A stretch of DNA of 64,000 nucleotides from Pseudoalteromonas sp. NC201 (GCF_002850255.1 NZ_CP022522.1:3688501-3752500), one strand, 5' to 3'. Counted from the stretch's first letter, positions 31,565 through 41,113 are shown. Notes: generated from the letters alone by a model not told the origin. Made by a program: numbers and translations.

Positions 31565-33913
31565 TTATTTTAGATTTTGCGTCAGCCAGAATAAATCGGA
31601 ATGTATTCCCGCTGCTGTCACTTCTTTACCTGCCCCCGGGCCTTGGATCACCAGCGGGTTTTGTTCATACCATTTAGTGTGGATCACAAAAATATTATCA
31701 CCCGGCGTTAAATTCGCGATTGCCGAGCCATTTGGTACCTGTGCAATGCCTACTTTTGCAGACACTTTGCCATTGCTTGCAATTTCAAGCGCACCAGTAT
31801 AACGAAGCGCAGCGTCATTCGCTGTGGCCTTTGCATAGTGTGTCGCATAAAAGTCATCGAGTTGCTGGCGATTTTCTAAAAACGTTTGCCATGAACCCAC
31901 ACTCAATGACTCAGGCATTAACGCCTCTAATTCAATATCATCAAGCTCAAGTTCAATGTCTAACTCTCGTGCTAAGATCAAAAGCTTACGCTGCATATCA
32001 CGGCCAGATAGATCTTCGCGCGGATCGGGCTCAGTAAAACCAAGTTCTTGCGCCCCGAGCACTAGCTCAGAAAATGCTTCAGAACCATCATAGCGACTAC
32101 ACAGCCAAGATAAAGTGCCGGAAAAGACGCCTTCAATTCTCACCACTTCATCGCCACTATTTTGCAGATCAGCCAACGCAAAGTTAATGGGTAGACCTGC
32201 GCCAACACTGGTGTTGTAACGCCATAACAGGTTACGCTCTTGTAACTGCTGACGCAGCTTGGAGTACCAACCTTGTTGTGCCGTACCGGCATATTTATTA
32301 GCGCTGATCAAATGGCAGTCATGTTCAACAAACTGCGGATACAACTCGCTGAAACGCTCGCTCGCAGTAATATCGACCACCACTTTATGCTCGTAATCTA
32401 GCTCTTTAATACGAGTGAATAGCTCTGCTTCATTATATTCGATGGCCTCATTTTGCCATTGCTGTTGCCACGATGCTAAATTCAACCCGCTTGGACAGAA
32501 CAACATTTGCTTAGAACGCAGTAAGCCAACCAACTTAAGATCAAAGTGCTCACTCAGCTTAGCGACTTGGTTTTTGCATTGTTCGATAAACACTTCACCC
32601 ACATTGCCAACACCAGCTACAATCACAGCAAGCTCTCTGCCTTTATTGACCAAACGTTCGTGCAATATAGCAAGTAGATCGCTATCAATTGCTTGATCGG
32701 TTAACACTAAGCTGTAATGGCGCTCTTGCAGCACAAAACGGGTGACAATCGCATGTTCATCCAATAATTCCAGAGCTTGCTGATGTAAGCCAGCAACATC
32801 CTGACTTGGGGCAACAATAGCAAAGCCTTGTACTTGCGACTCAATAATATTGGCTCGCGAATCCAGCGCTTTAATCACAACATGGCTAAACTCAGATGGC
32901 ACCAGTAAGTGTGCCTCTCCACCTTTAACAAAATGATGAATGCTATGTTGAATAAGCTGGCTTAGCTGTTTCACTTCACCACTTTTTAGCTGCTCAACGC
33001 GTAACAGGTCAAGTTGTCCAAAAGTGGTAATAAAGCGCTTCTCTTTGCTATAGCCTGCCTTTACTATCTCAGTGCCAAGTGCATCGGCGTCAAAGCTGCT
33101 GCGAACTTGCAGTTTTATATCGGTATCTTTAAGTGGAGACAGCGTTTTTGCATGTAGTACTGGATTACCTAATCGTGCGAGTAATTCAGCTTGGCCACGA
33201 CATACCTTTGTGTATTTTATGGCATTGGCGACTTTACGTGGATCAGTGCTGAATACACCCGTTGTATCCGTCCAAATTGATACTTGAGCCGCATCAAGAT
33301 AACTTGCCAACAAAGTCGCGCTATAGTCACTGCCATTTCGGCCTAAAGTCACCGTTTCACCTTGTGCATTTGCGGCAATAAAACCGGTAACGATATAGAT
33401 AGCGTGATCATCAATTGCGCGATAGCACGCTTCTTTGTTATGGGCGTGTAGTAACACCCCCTCTTGTTGTACAAATAACGTACGAGCGTCGATAGCTTTG
33501 GCTTCGATACCTTGAGAACTTAGGTAGTTTGCTAATATACGAGCCGACCATAGCTCTCCATGTGCAAGTAAACTCGCGTAGTGAAGATGCTGTTCTTCTC
33601 GTCCTGAAGCGATTGCTTGCAGCTCATTGACAAGCTGTTTGAGTAACACACTGTGTTGTTCACCTACAAACAGGGCATCAATTAATTCACGTTGATGATT
33701 TTCAACTTGTAATAAAACATCGTTGAATGCGCGAACATCTTGCTGCTCAAAGCTTTGCCATAACTTCACTAGGGTATTCGTTGTTTTTCCTGCAGCAGAA
33801 ACCACAACACTGTCACCTAGTTGACATTGCTCTAACACTATCTTGGCAACCGCCTGATAACGCTCTGGCGAGCTTAAACTCGAACCACCAAACTTATGTA
33901 CTACTTTTGCCAT
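31565..33913 (-). CDS. metL: Bifunctional aspartokinase/homoserine dehydrogenase II MetL
   Basis: MetL performs the first and third steps from aspartate toward methionine. The 782-residue protein has an N-terminal aspartokinase domain (VVHKFGGSSLSS), central ACT-like region and a C-terminal homoserine dehydrogenase (VIVAGVGNVGEVFIEQ, then NKYAGTAQQ and EDLSGRDMQRK). Sequence alone cannot separate MetL from ThrA with certainty, but it is 4 bases behind metB under a MetJ operator, which settles the name. Confidence 0.95.
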   Translation of the reverse strand: MAKVVHKFGGSSLSSPERYQAVAKIVLEQCQLGDSVVVSAAGKTTNTLVKLWQSFEQQDVRAFNDVLLQVENHQRELIDALFVGEQHSVLLKQLVNELQAIASGREEQHLHYASLLAHGELWSARILANYLSSQGIEAKAIDARTLFVQQEGVLLHAHNKEACYRAIDDHAIYIVTGFIAANAQGETVTLGRNGSDYSATLLASYLDAAQVSIWTDTTGVFSTDPRKVANAIKYTKVCRGQAELLARLGNPVLHAKTLSPLKDTDIKLQVRSSFDADALGTEIVKAGYSKEKRFITTFGQLDLLRVEQLKSGEVKQLSQLIQHSIHHFVKGGEAHLLVPSEFSHVVIKALDSRANIIESQVQGFAIVAPSQDVAGLHQQALELLDEHAIVTRFVLQERHYSLVLTDQAIDSDLLAILHERLVNKGRELAVIVAGVGNVGEVFIEQCKNQVAKLSEHFDLKLVGLLRSKQMLFCPSGLNLASWQQQWQNEAIEYNEAELFTRIKELDYEHKVVVDITASERFSELYPQFVEHDCHLISANKYAGTAQQGWYSKLRQQLQERNLLWRYNTSVGAGLPINFALADLQNSGDEVVRIEGVFSGTLSWLCSRYDGSEAFSELVLGAQELGFTEPDPREDLSGRDMQRKLLILARELDIELELDDIELEALMPESLSVGSWQTFLENRQQLDDFYATHYAKATANDAALRYTGALEIASNGKVSAKVGIAQVPNGSAIANLTPGDNIFVIHTKWYEQNPLVIQGPGAGKEVTAAGIHSDLFWLTQNLK

Positions 33914-33917
33914 TTAC

Positions 33918-35138
33918 TCACCACAACGCTACTGTATGTGCAGGCGTTAATTTGAATGACTTAGCATCATCACTCGCCTGACTTTCATCAATACATGCAA
34001 ATCCCGCTTCCAGATCTGCAATGAGATCCTGTGCATCTTCAATGCCTACAGAAATACGAATCAACGTGTCGCCCACTCCCGCTTCTAAACGTGCTTGCGG
34101 ATCCATACCCGCGTGTGTCATCGTCGCTGGATGACAAATAAGACTCTCAACCCCACCTAAAGATTCTGCCAATGAAAAGTGCGTTAGAGACGTTAAAAAC
34201 TTCGCAGATGTTTGCAGATCGCCTTTGATATCAAAGCTCACCATGCCACCAAAGCCGAGCTGTTGTTTTTTCGCAAGTTCGTGTTGAGGATGCGACTCAA
34301 GGCCAGGGTAATAAACTTGGCTAACATACGGCGACTTTTCTAAATATTCTGCAATAAGCTGAGCATTTTCTTGATGTTGGCGTAAACGCACATTTAAGGT
34401 GCGCAGTCCACGTAGGGTAAGGTAACTATCAAAAGGTGCACCGGTAATACCGATATTATTCGCCCACCAAGCTAACTCATCACCCAATTCCTGTGTACGC
34501 GCGATCACCGCGCCCCCCACTACATCAGAATGACCATTGATATATTTAGTGGTTGAATGCACGACGACATCCACGCCAAAGGCAATGGGGTTTTGTAATG
34601 CAGGAGACAAGAAGGTGTTGTCAGCGGCGACCAAAGCCCCCACAGCGTGTGCTGCATTTACGACAGCTTCTATATCCGTTAACCGCAAAATTGGGTTACT
34701 TGGTGTTTCAATCCAAACTAATTTAGGTTTGATCTGCTGCAGCTGCGCAAGACTTTCAGGTTGCGTGAGATCCAAGACTGTTAATTTGAGTAATCCACGC
34801 TTTGCAAGCGATGTAAACAAGCGATAGCTACCACCATAGCAGTCATGTGGAATAACCAGCGTATCGTCATGGTTAAGCAGTTGAGTTACTAGGTGAACGG
34901 CAGCCATGCCAGTGGCGGTAATAATACCACGAGCACCACCTTCAAGTTCGGTAAGTGCCTGTGCAAGCACATCACGATTAAAGTTACCGCTGCGGCCATA
35001 ATCGTAGTCGCGTTTGGTATCAAAATCGGCAAAAGAATAGGTGGTAGAAAGGTAAAGCGGTGGCACTACTGCCCCATGCGCTTTATCAGCTTCTATACCG
35101 TGACGCACTGCTACCGTCGATTTATTAACTTGACTCAT
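33918..35138 (-). CDS. metB: Cystathionine gamma-synthase MetB
   Basis: A PLP enzyme of the Cys/Met metabolism family that joins O-succinylhomoserine (or the acetyl form) and cysteine. The 406-residue protein shows GMAAVHLV, the cofactor Lys in VVHSTTKYINGHSDVVGG and the SLGGVESLICHPA segment. It is somewhat longer than E. coli MetB (386). It forms an operon with metL and is divergent from metJ, with a MetJ box about 30 bases upstream. Confidence 0.95.
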   Translation of the reverse strand: MSQVNKSTVAVRHGIEADKAHGAVVPPLYLSTTYSFADFDTKRDYDYGRSGNFNRDVLAQALTELEGGARGIITATGMAAVHLVTQLLNHDDTLVIPHDCYGGSYRLFTSLAKRGLLKLTVLDLTQPESLAQLQQIKPKLVWIETPSNPILRLTDIEAVVNAAHAVGALVAADNTFLSPALQNPIAFGVDVVVHSTTKYINGHSDVVGGAVIARTQELGDELAWWANNIGITGAPFDSYLTLRGLRTLNVRLRQHQENAQLIAEYLEKSPYVSQVYYPGLESHPQHELAKKQQLGFGGMVSFDIKGDLQTSAKFLTSLTHFSLAESLGGVESLICHPATMTHAGMDPQARLEAGVGDTLIRISVGIEDAQDLIADLEAGFACIDESQASDDAKSFKLTPAHTVALW

Positions 35139-35148
35139 AAGGTCACCT

Positions 35149-35180
35149 AGATAGTTGGATGTTTAGACGTCTAAAAGGTT
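35149..35180. promoter_or_regulatory. MetJ operator (met boxes) upstream of metB
   Basis: AGACGTCT at 35165-35172 is a perfect match to the 8-bp met box. The adjoining 8-mers GGATGTTT (35157-35164), AGATAGTT (35149-35156) and AAAAGGTT (35173-35180) match at 4-5 of 8 positions, the usual tandem array for MetJ. The rest of the 344-bp metB-metJ gap shows no gene and only a short GAGAT/ATCTC hairpin near 35325. Confidence 0.85.
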
Positions 35181-35482
35181 AGAGCAACAGAAACCAGAAG
35201 TCAAAACATTTATACTGCTAAATGGCTAAATAACTAGTATTTGACTATCTTTTTTAAACCGATAAAATTTCGCCACTCTAGGCGTTGCTAATACGACTGA
35301 GTTATTGAAAACTATGGCAGAGATTCTTCTATCTCGCTATGGCGGATTAGTTTATTCATCTATTTGAGTTTGGGATTTATCTTTAATTCGTAAGGTTATC
35401 CCTATATTCATGCGGTTGGTGAATAATGTAGACCAGAACCCAGTCATATTGGCATTGATGTAACTGAGGCAAGTACACAATT

Positions 35483-35803
35483 ATGGCAAAATGGAACGGT
35501 GAGTATATTCACCCATATGCAGAACACGGTAAGAAAGCAGAGCAAGTAAAAAAGATCACGGTGAGCATACCTCTGAATGTACTCAAAGTGCTAACTGATG
35601 AGCGTACACGTCGCCAAGTGAATAACTTACGTCATGCCACGAACAGTGAGCTTTTATGTGAGGCGTTTCTACATGCCTTCACAGGTCAGCCACTGCCGAG
35701 CGATGAAGACTTGAGAAAAGATAATCCAGAGCGTATTCCTTTAGAGGTAAGACAAATAATGGAAGAGCGCGGTTTGGAGATCCCAGAAATAAACGAAGAG
35801 TGA
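35483..35803 (+). CDS. metJ: Methionine repressor MetJ
   Basis: MetJ is the ribbon-helix-helix repressor that binds met boxes with SAM as corepressor. The 106-residue protein (E. coli 105) has the DNA-contacting strand [15 protein letters not shown] at residues 23-37 and the conserved [20 protein letters not shown]. It is divergent from metBL, which carries its operator. Confidence 0.98.
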   Translation: MAKWNGEYIHPYAEHGKKAEQVKKITVSIPLNVLKVLTDERTRRQVNNLRHATNSELLCEAFLHAFTGQPLPSDEDLRKDNPERIPLEVRQIMEERGLEIPEINEE

Positions 35804-35837
35804 TAACTACTCTTTCGCTCTGGAAATACAGACACAA

Positions 35838-35861
35838 AAAAAGCCTCAATCGAGGCTTTTT
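35838..35861. terminator. Bidirectional terminator between metJ and the malic enzyme gene
   Basis: AAAAAGCCTC and GAGGCTTTTT are perfect 10-bp arms around AATC, with A- and T-tracts on either side, 34 bases after the metJ stop and 22 bases from the convergent gene's stop. Confidence 0.92.
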
Positions 35862-35866
35862 CATTT

Positions 35867-35889
35867 GAATAATACCAATGGTATTATTC
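35867..35889. repeat. 23-bp perfect palindrome over the malic enzyme stop codon
   Basis: GAATAATACCA and TGGTATTATTC flank a single central A. The right arm contains the malic enzyme stop codon (35884-35886). It contains the ATACCA core seen at other intergenic sites here. Confidence 0.6.
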
Positions 35890-37125
35890 CATATATCCAG
35901 CTGGCATATCGATTTGTGCCACGCCTGATTCAATTGCAGCTATCGCTACCGCTTTTGCGATACGAGGTAACAAACGTGGATCCATTGGTTTTGGAATAAT
36001 ATACTCAGGACCAAACTCTAGACTATCTACGTCAGCCGCTTTTAACACTTCAGCAGGTACAGGCTCTTTCGCAATCGTTCTAATTGCTTCAACCGCTGCA
36101 ATCTTCATTTCGTCATTGATAGCGGTTGCACGTACATCAAGCGCACCACGGAAGATAAACGGGAAACACAGTACGTTATTTACTTGGTTTGGATAATCCG
36201 AGCGGCCTGTCGCCATGATCAAATCATTACGTGCACCGTGTGCAACTTCAGGGCAGATCTCAGGGTCTGGGTTAGAACAAGCGAATACCACTGGCTTGTC
36301 AGCCATTAGCTTTAGATCCTCAGCAGAAAGTAAGTCTGGGCCAGAAACACCAACAAATACGTCCGCATCTGCAATCACGTCTTGTAACGTACGCTTATCC
36401 GTGTTGTTTGCAAACAGCTCTTTGTATTCATTTAGGTCATCACGACGAGTATGGATCACGCCTTTTCTGTCCAGCATATAGATGTGCTCACGTTGAGCAC
36501 CGCATTTGATCAGTAATTCCATACAAGCAATAGCGGCTGCACCCGCGCCAAGACACACAATAATCGCATCATGAATATCTTTACCTTGGATTTCCAACGC
36601 ATTCAGCATACCCGCAGCGGTTACAATTGCAGTGCCGTGCTGATCATCATGGAATACAGGAACGTCACAACGTTCAATTAGCGCGCGCTCAATTTCAAAA
36701 CACTCTGGCGCTTTAATATCTTCAAGGTTAATACCACCAAATGTGTCTGCGATATTTGCCACAGTATTGATGAAGTCTTCAGTGGTGTTGTGCTTAACTT
36801 CGATATCGATTGAATCAAGGCCCGCAAAACGCTTAAATAATAGTGCCTTACCTTCCATAACAGGCTTTGACGCCAAAGGACCTAAGTTACCCAAGCCAAG
36901 AATTGCCGTACCATTACTGATCACCGCAACCATATTTCCTTTACCCGTGTAACGGTATGCATTCGCCGGATCAGCCGCGATTTCACGTACTGGCTCTGCA
37001 ACACCTGGGCTGTATGCAAGTGCTAAGTCTTTTACGGTCTCGGCAGGTTTAGTGAGTTCAACACTGATTTTACCTGGAACGGGCTTCTCGTGATAATCTA
37101 GAGCTTGTTGACGAAAGTCTGTCAT
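35884..37125 (-). CDS. maeB: Malic enzyme (oxaloacetate-decarboxylating malate dehydrogenase)
   Basis: The enzyme converts malate to pyruvate and CO2 with NAD(P)+. The 413-residue protein has the malic N-terminal domain (LAYSPGVAEPVREIA), substrate/metal segments (VFHDDQHGTAI) and an NAD(P)-binding domain (VCLGAGAAAIACMELL, ACSNPDPEI). It lacks the phosphotransacetylase-like C-terminal domain of E. coli MaeB (759 residues), so it is the short form; cofactor preference cannot be read confidently. The 90-nt inverted repeat at 37224-37313 lies about 100 bases upstream. Confidence 0.88.
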   Translation of the reverse strand: MTDFRQQALDYHEKPVPGKISVELTKPAETVKDLALAYSPGVAEPVREIAADPANAYRYTGKGNMVAVISNGTAILGLGNLGPLASKPVMEGKALLFKRFAGLDSIDIEVKHNTTEDFINTVANIADTFGGINLEDIKAPECFEIERALIERCDVPVFHDDQHGTAIVTAAGMLNALEIQGKDIHDAIIVCLGAGAAAIACMELLIKCGAQREHIYMLDRKGVIHTRRDDLNEYKELFANNTDKRTLQDVIADADVFVGVSGPDLLSAEDLKLMADKPVVFACSNPDPEICPEVAHGARNDLIMATGRSDYPNQVNNVLCFPFIFRGALDVRATAINDEMKIAAVEAIRTIAKEPVPAEVLKAADVDSLEFGPEYIIPKPMDPRLLPRIAKAVAIAAIESGVAQIDMPAGYME

Positions 37126-37223
37126 GGCGCGATATTTTCCTACGAAGTTAATGTGAGAGTGTGGTAAACGTTCGCATTCTGAATGTTGGCAACCTAGCTA
37201 GCTGGTTACAGCAACACACAGTG

Positions 37224-37313
37224 CGATTAACTATATGAGCGACGACATTCAACCACTCAACAAGCGTATGTGCTTTGCTGTCGCGGTATGTCAATAGGAC
37301 ATATAGTTAATCG
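37224..37313. repeat. 90-nt element bounded by a perfect 14-bp inverted repeat
   Basis: CGATTAACTATATG (37224-37237) is exactly mirrored by CATATAGTTAATCG (37300-37313). Inside are GCGAC (37239-37243) facing GTCGC (37280-37284), GACAT (37244-37248) facing ATGTC (37288-37292), and AAGC-gtatgt-GCTT. The nested but partly crossing pairs suggest a structured RNA or a paired operator upstream of the malic enzyme gene. Which strand is expressed is unknown. Confidence 0.6.
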
Positions 37314-37605
37314 ACCGTATTCACACAATACCGAGTTTTGCTCATTATTCAAGTAAAATCAGGTCTATCCACTAGCATGGTATTTTCTATACTTTTCCGA
37401 GAAGATAAGCTCAATTTTAAGAAATATTTCACAAATAAAATGACTAAAACTTAAAAAACAAGACGCTAAAACCAGCACAGAATGTATAAAATTAGCACAA
37501 ATGTACACCAACTATAAAAACAATAAGAGAATAGCAACTTAACTAACTTTAACGTCAAGATACCGACATTTAATCGCAATATACTGACTTTAGTTTATAT
37601 TAAGT

Positions 37606-37636
37606 GCTCATACCTGATAGTATTTACTATATGAGC
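37606..37636 (+). repeat. Two-stage hairpin in the malic enzyme-rpmE gap
   Basis: GCTCAT (37606-37611) pairs with ATGAGC (37631-37636), and inside them ATAGT pairs with ACTAT around ATTT. TTTGATTATTTT follows on the plus strand, a weak terminator context that could end a small RNA transcribed from the left. Confidence 0.4.
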
Positions 37637-37853
37637 TTTGATTATTTTCACAACTTAAGCTCGTAAATGTTCAATATTTATCTGCTAAATAGAGTTTTTA
37701 CTCTACCCAAGAGATCAGTAAAGTTTTGCTGCCAAACTGGCAAGTTTTTTATTTTAGAAGAATAAAAGACACAATAAGACGGGATGACTGACGGTCTATC
37801 TGCTGATGCAGAATAGGATGTATAAATCGAGAAGGTATTTTCAAACAGGCACA

Positions 37854-37880
37854 AAAAAAGCACCCTAAAGGTGCTTTTTT
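37854..37880. terminator. Rho-independent terminator after rpmE
   Basis: AAAAAAGCACC and GGTGCTTTTTT are perfect arms around CTAAA. On the minus strand it follows the rpmE stop by 17 bases. Confidence 0.92.
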
Positions 37881-37897
37881 CGACTAGACCAACAAGA

Positions 37898-38113
37898 TTA
37901 CTTCTTGCTGCTAAGTGCACCGAAACGCTTGTTAAAGCGATCTACACGGCCACCTGTGTCAAGGATCTTCTGCTTACCAGTGTAGAACGGGTGACATGCA
38001 GAACATACGTCTAGGTGAATATCTTTACATAGCGTTGAACGAGTTTCGAACTTGTTACCGCAAGAGCACGATGCAGTGATCGTCTCGTAATTAGGGTGAA
38101 TACCTTCTTTCAT
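37898..38113 (-). CDS. rpmE: 50S ribosomal protein L31
   Basis: L31 of the zinc-binding (C+) type: 71 residues with Cys16 and Cys18 (SCSCG) and Cys37 and Cys40 (CSACH). HPFYTGKQK and the VDRFNKRF tail are diagnostic. It is divergent from priA, as in E. coli. Confidence 0.98.
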   Translation of the reverse strand: MKEGIHPNYETITASCSCGNKFETRSTLCKDIHLDVCSACHPFYTGKQKILDTGGRVDRFNKRFGALSSKK

Positions 38114-38327
38114 AGCAACCTCTAGTTAAGGCCGTATCGCTCTCCAAACCCGAAGTCTGGCACCATACGTAGTTATACAAAAATGTGGACGCGTATTTTA
38201 GTGCTTAACTGAACAATCTACAAGCAATATTTCAGAGTTTTTTATCACCGTCGCAGAGTACGTTTTCAATTCGTACCACCTTAGGTATATACTTCGTCAC
38301 TGCGCTCACTTTATGGAATTGTAATAC

Positions 38328-40499
38328 ATGCTCATTCTTGAAGTAGCTTTAAAGCTGCCACTGCACCGAACATTCGACTATTTGCTAGCACCAACCATGC
38401 AAGTTGAAGCAGGAATGAGAGTCACCGTCAATTTTGCCAACCGTCGCTGCACAGCGATTGCACTTGCTAAAAAAGACGACACCGATGTACCAAAAGAAAA
38501 ACTCAAGCAAATTATTGAGGTGTTGGACGAGCATCCTGTCTTTAATCAAGCACAACTTAGCTTTTTACACTTTGTCTCCCAGTATTACTGTCATCCAATT
38601 GGCGATACCTTATTCACAGCACTGCCGGCAGTACTCAGAGATGGTGGAAGCCCAGACAAAACTCAGATCCCTATCGTCAGATTAACGGAAAAAGGGCAGA
38701 AACTACCAACACTGCGAGCCAAAAAGCAACAAGCGCTGCTTTCTCAATTACATGAAGGTGGTGCAATAAAATTAAGTGAACTCAAAGCGCTCGGATTTGC
38801 TAGCCAAACAATTAAAGCATTGGAAGAAAAAGCGCTTATCTCACAATCTATTGAGCATGATAGTGATTGGTCGCAAAACGAATTACAGCTAGGCGAAAAG
38901 CCACGCCTAAACGACCAGCAAGCGACTATTTGCAGCGCCGTTAATGCACAAGTCGGTTACCGTACCTTTTTAATCGAAGGTGTAACGGGAAGTGGTAAAA
39001 CCGAAGTCTACTTACAGAGCCTTGAAAACATAATAAAAGCGGGTAAACAAGCACTGATCTTGGTGCCTGAAATTGGACTCACACCGCAAACAGTCAACCG
39101 CTTCAAAAAGCGCTTTAATAACCTGCCCATTGATTTATGGCACTCAAATCTAACCGATAATGAGCGCCTACATACTTGGCGTCGCGCCGAAAAGGGTCTG
39201 AGCGCTTTGGTTATCGGTACTCGCTCGGCCATTTTTTTGCCATTTCAAAATCTCGGCATGATCATCGTTGACGAAGAGCACGACAACTCGTTTAAACAGC
39301 AAGAAGGCCTGCGCTATCACGCCAGAGATCTCGCTGCATTTCGAGCGCATCAGGCACACTGCCCTTTGCTTTTGGGAACCGCAACACCGGCATTAGAAAC
39401 ATTACACAAAGCCATTACCAACAAATATCAACTCGTCACACTGAGTAAACGAGCGCAGACCCAGCACGACAACCAATTTCACCTTGTCGACATGAAAGGT
39501 CAGCCAGAACAAGGCGGGTTTTCACCAATGAGTTTACATTGGATGGAAAAAACACTCGCTCGCGGTAAGCAAGTTATGGTGTTTCTAAATCGTCGGGGCT
39601 TTGCACCAACATTGATGTGTCACGAATGCGGATGGCTTAATACCTGTAAACATTGCTCTACCAGCGCCACGTACCATAAAAATATGAACCGCTTGGTATG
39701 TCACCATTGCGGTGAGCAGGACTTTGTACCGAGACAGTGTCCAGATTGCGGCAGCACCCAAATCATGCCCACAGGGCTTGGTACAGAACAACTCGAAGGC
39801 TTTTTAAGCGAACGCTTCACTGATATTCCCGTTACTCGCATTGACCGAGATTCTACGCGCCGTAAGGGCAGCCTTGAAAGCGCCCTTGAAGAAATTAATC
39901 AAGGTGGCGCGCGAATTCTGGTCGGCACTCAAATGCTTGCCAAGGGCCACCACTTTGCCGATGTCAGCCTTGTGATTATCTTGGATGTGGACTCAGGACT
40001 TTACTCTTGTGACTTTAGAGCAACCGAGCAAATGGCACAGCTCATTACGCAAGTTGCTGGACGAGCCGGACGTGCCGGTGAAGCGGGAACCGTGTTATTG
40101 CAAACGCATTTTCCAGAACATCCATTATTGCAAGATTTAATTAATAATGGTTATGGCGACTTCGCGCGATATGCCTTACAAGAGCGTGAAGAAGCTATGC
40201 TTCCCCCCTTCGCACACTTAGCTATCATCCGCGCCGAGGCAACAAATATAAATACAGTATTGCGCTTTTTGTCGGATTTGGTTCCAGCTACCCCCTATCC
40301 TGGTATACAATTGCTGGGTCCAATTCCAGCACCACTTGAACGAATAGCTGGAAAGTTCAGATATCAATTACACATACACGCACAACAACGCACTGTGCTG
40401 CGGGACTACCTTTCGCAACTTGCGCGCTATATCGCTACGCATGAGTCTGCCAATCGAGTACGCTGGAGCATAGATGTTGATCCAATGGATAGCTATTAA
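38328..40499 (+). CDS. priA: Primosomal replication helicase PriA
   Basis: PriA restarts stalled replication forks. The 723-residue protein has the N-terminal 3'-end-binding domain, helicase motifs Walker A GVTGSGKTEVYL and DEEH (IVDEEHDNSF), a zinc-binding insert with paired cysteines (CHECGWLNTCKHC, CHHCG, CPDCGS) and GTQMLAKGHHF. The ftsN-like gene follows after 13 bases. Confidence 0.97.
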   Translation: MLILEVALKLPLHRTFDYLLAPTMQVEAGMRVTVNFANRRCTAIALAKKDDTDVPKEKLKQIIEVLDEHPVFNQAQLSFLHFVSQYYCHPIGDTLFTALPAVLRDGGSPDKTQIPIVRLTEKGQKLPTLRAKKQQALLSQLHEGGAIKLSELKALGFASQTIKALEEKALISQSIEHDSDWSQNELQLGEKPRLNDQQATICSAVNAQVGYRTFLIEGVTGSGKTEVYLQSLENIIKAGKQALILVPEIGLTPQTVNRFKKRFNNLPIDLWHSNLTDNERLHTWRRAEKGLSALVIGTRSAIFLPFQNLGMIIVDEEHDNSFKQQEGLRYHARDLAAFRAHQAHCPLLLGTATPALETLHKAITNKYQLVTLSKRAQTQHDNQFHLVDMKGQPEQGGFSPMSLHWMEKTLARGKQVMVFLNRRGFAPTLMCHECGWLNTCKHCSTSATYHKNMNRLVCHHCGEQDFVPRQCPDCGSTQIMPTGLGTEQLEGFLSERFTDIPVTRIDRDSTRRKGSLESALEEINQGGARILVGTQMLAKGHHFADVSLVIILDVDSGLYSCDFRATEQMAQLITQVAGRAGRAGEAGTVLLQTHFPEHPLLQDLINNGYGDFARYALQEREEAMLPPFAHLAIIRAEATNINTVLRFLSDLVPATPYPGIQLLGPIPAPLERIAGKFRYQLHIHAQQRTVLRDYLSQLARYIATHESANRVRWSIDVDPMDSY

Positions 40500-40512
40500 A
40501 ATCAAATAACCT

Positions 40513-41043
40513 ATGGCACAGCACGATTACATCAATAAGAAACCTAAAGGCAAGGGGAAAGACAAGCCAGAAAAATCGGCGAAATTTCCTGTTATTGCTG
40601 CTATTTTTGCATTTCTACTAATCGGAGGGTTTGCCTACGGTCTTTGGTTTATAAAAACCAATGCCGATCCTAAAGAAGTAGAGCAAGCCAAAAACCCACA
40701 CCCAGTTGCAGAGCAAAAGGTTAGTAAACCAAAACCTCGCCCACCTGAGTTCATTGAAGAAATTAAAAATCATGAAATCAAGGTCGAAGTTAAAGAGATC
40801 GAGAGCAAAGGTCCCTATCAAATGCAGTGTGGTTCATTTAGAACCCATAGCCAAGCCGAAGCCATGAAAGCCAAAGTTGCGTTTGCTGGATTAATCGCGG
40901 AGATCCGTCGTACCGAAGGGAGTAACGGTGTCTGGTATCGTGTCCGTCTTGGCCCCTACGATACCAAGCGTTTAGCAGAAAGCGATAAAAACAAATTACA
41001 ACGCGTTGGGATATTTGGCTGCGGGATTTGGGGCTGGACTTGA
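40513..41043 (+). CDS. ftsN: FtsN-like SPOR-domain cell-division protein
   Basis: A 176-residue bitopic protein: cytoplasmic basic N-terminus, transmembrane helix at about 26-47 (FPVIAAIFAFLLIGGFAYGLWF), a Pro/Lys/Glu linker and a C-terminal SPOR domain (YQMQCGSFRTHSQAEAMKAK and WYRVRLGPYDT). Position between priA and hslVU is that of ftsN in E. coli, but the protein is much shorter than E. coli FtsN (319), mainly in the linker. The name rests on synteny and architecture. Confidence 0.85.
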   Translation: MAQHDYINKKPKGKGKDKPEKSAKFPVIAAIFAFLLIGGFAYGLWFIKTNADPKEVEQAKNPHPVAEQKVSKPKPRPPEFIEEIKNHEIKVEVKEIESKGPYQMQCGSFRTHSQAEAMKAKVAFAGLIAEIRRTEGSNGVWYRVRLGPYDTKRLAESDKNKLQRVGIFGCGIWGWT

Positions 41044-41113
41044 TTTTTATAAGTCCACCCATATTTCCTACTAATCTAGAGTTACACGGGCACAGGCCCA
41101 GATAAGGATTACT

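Larger units (their letters stand above)
37126..37853. other. Long non-coding region between malic enzyme and rpmE
   Basis: About 730 AT-rich bases with no convincing gene; the one 80-codon frame at its right end runs through the rpmE terminator and rpmE. It contains the 37224-37313 inverted-repeat element, a hairpin at 37606-37636, and a near-palindrome (AACCTAGCTAGCTGGTT) near 37191. The left part must hold the malic enzyme promoter. Confidence 0.6.

Noticed and set aside
37678..37920. 80-codon minus-strand frame at the right end of the malic enzyme-rpmE gap
   Set aside because: It begins inside rpmE and runs through the rpmE terminator; composition is AT-driven.
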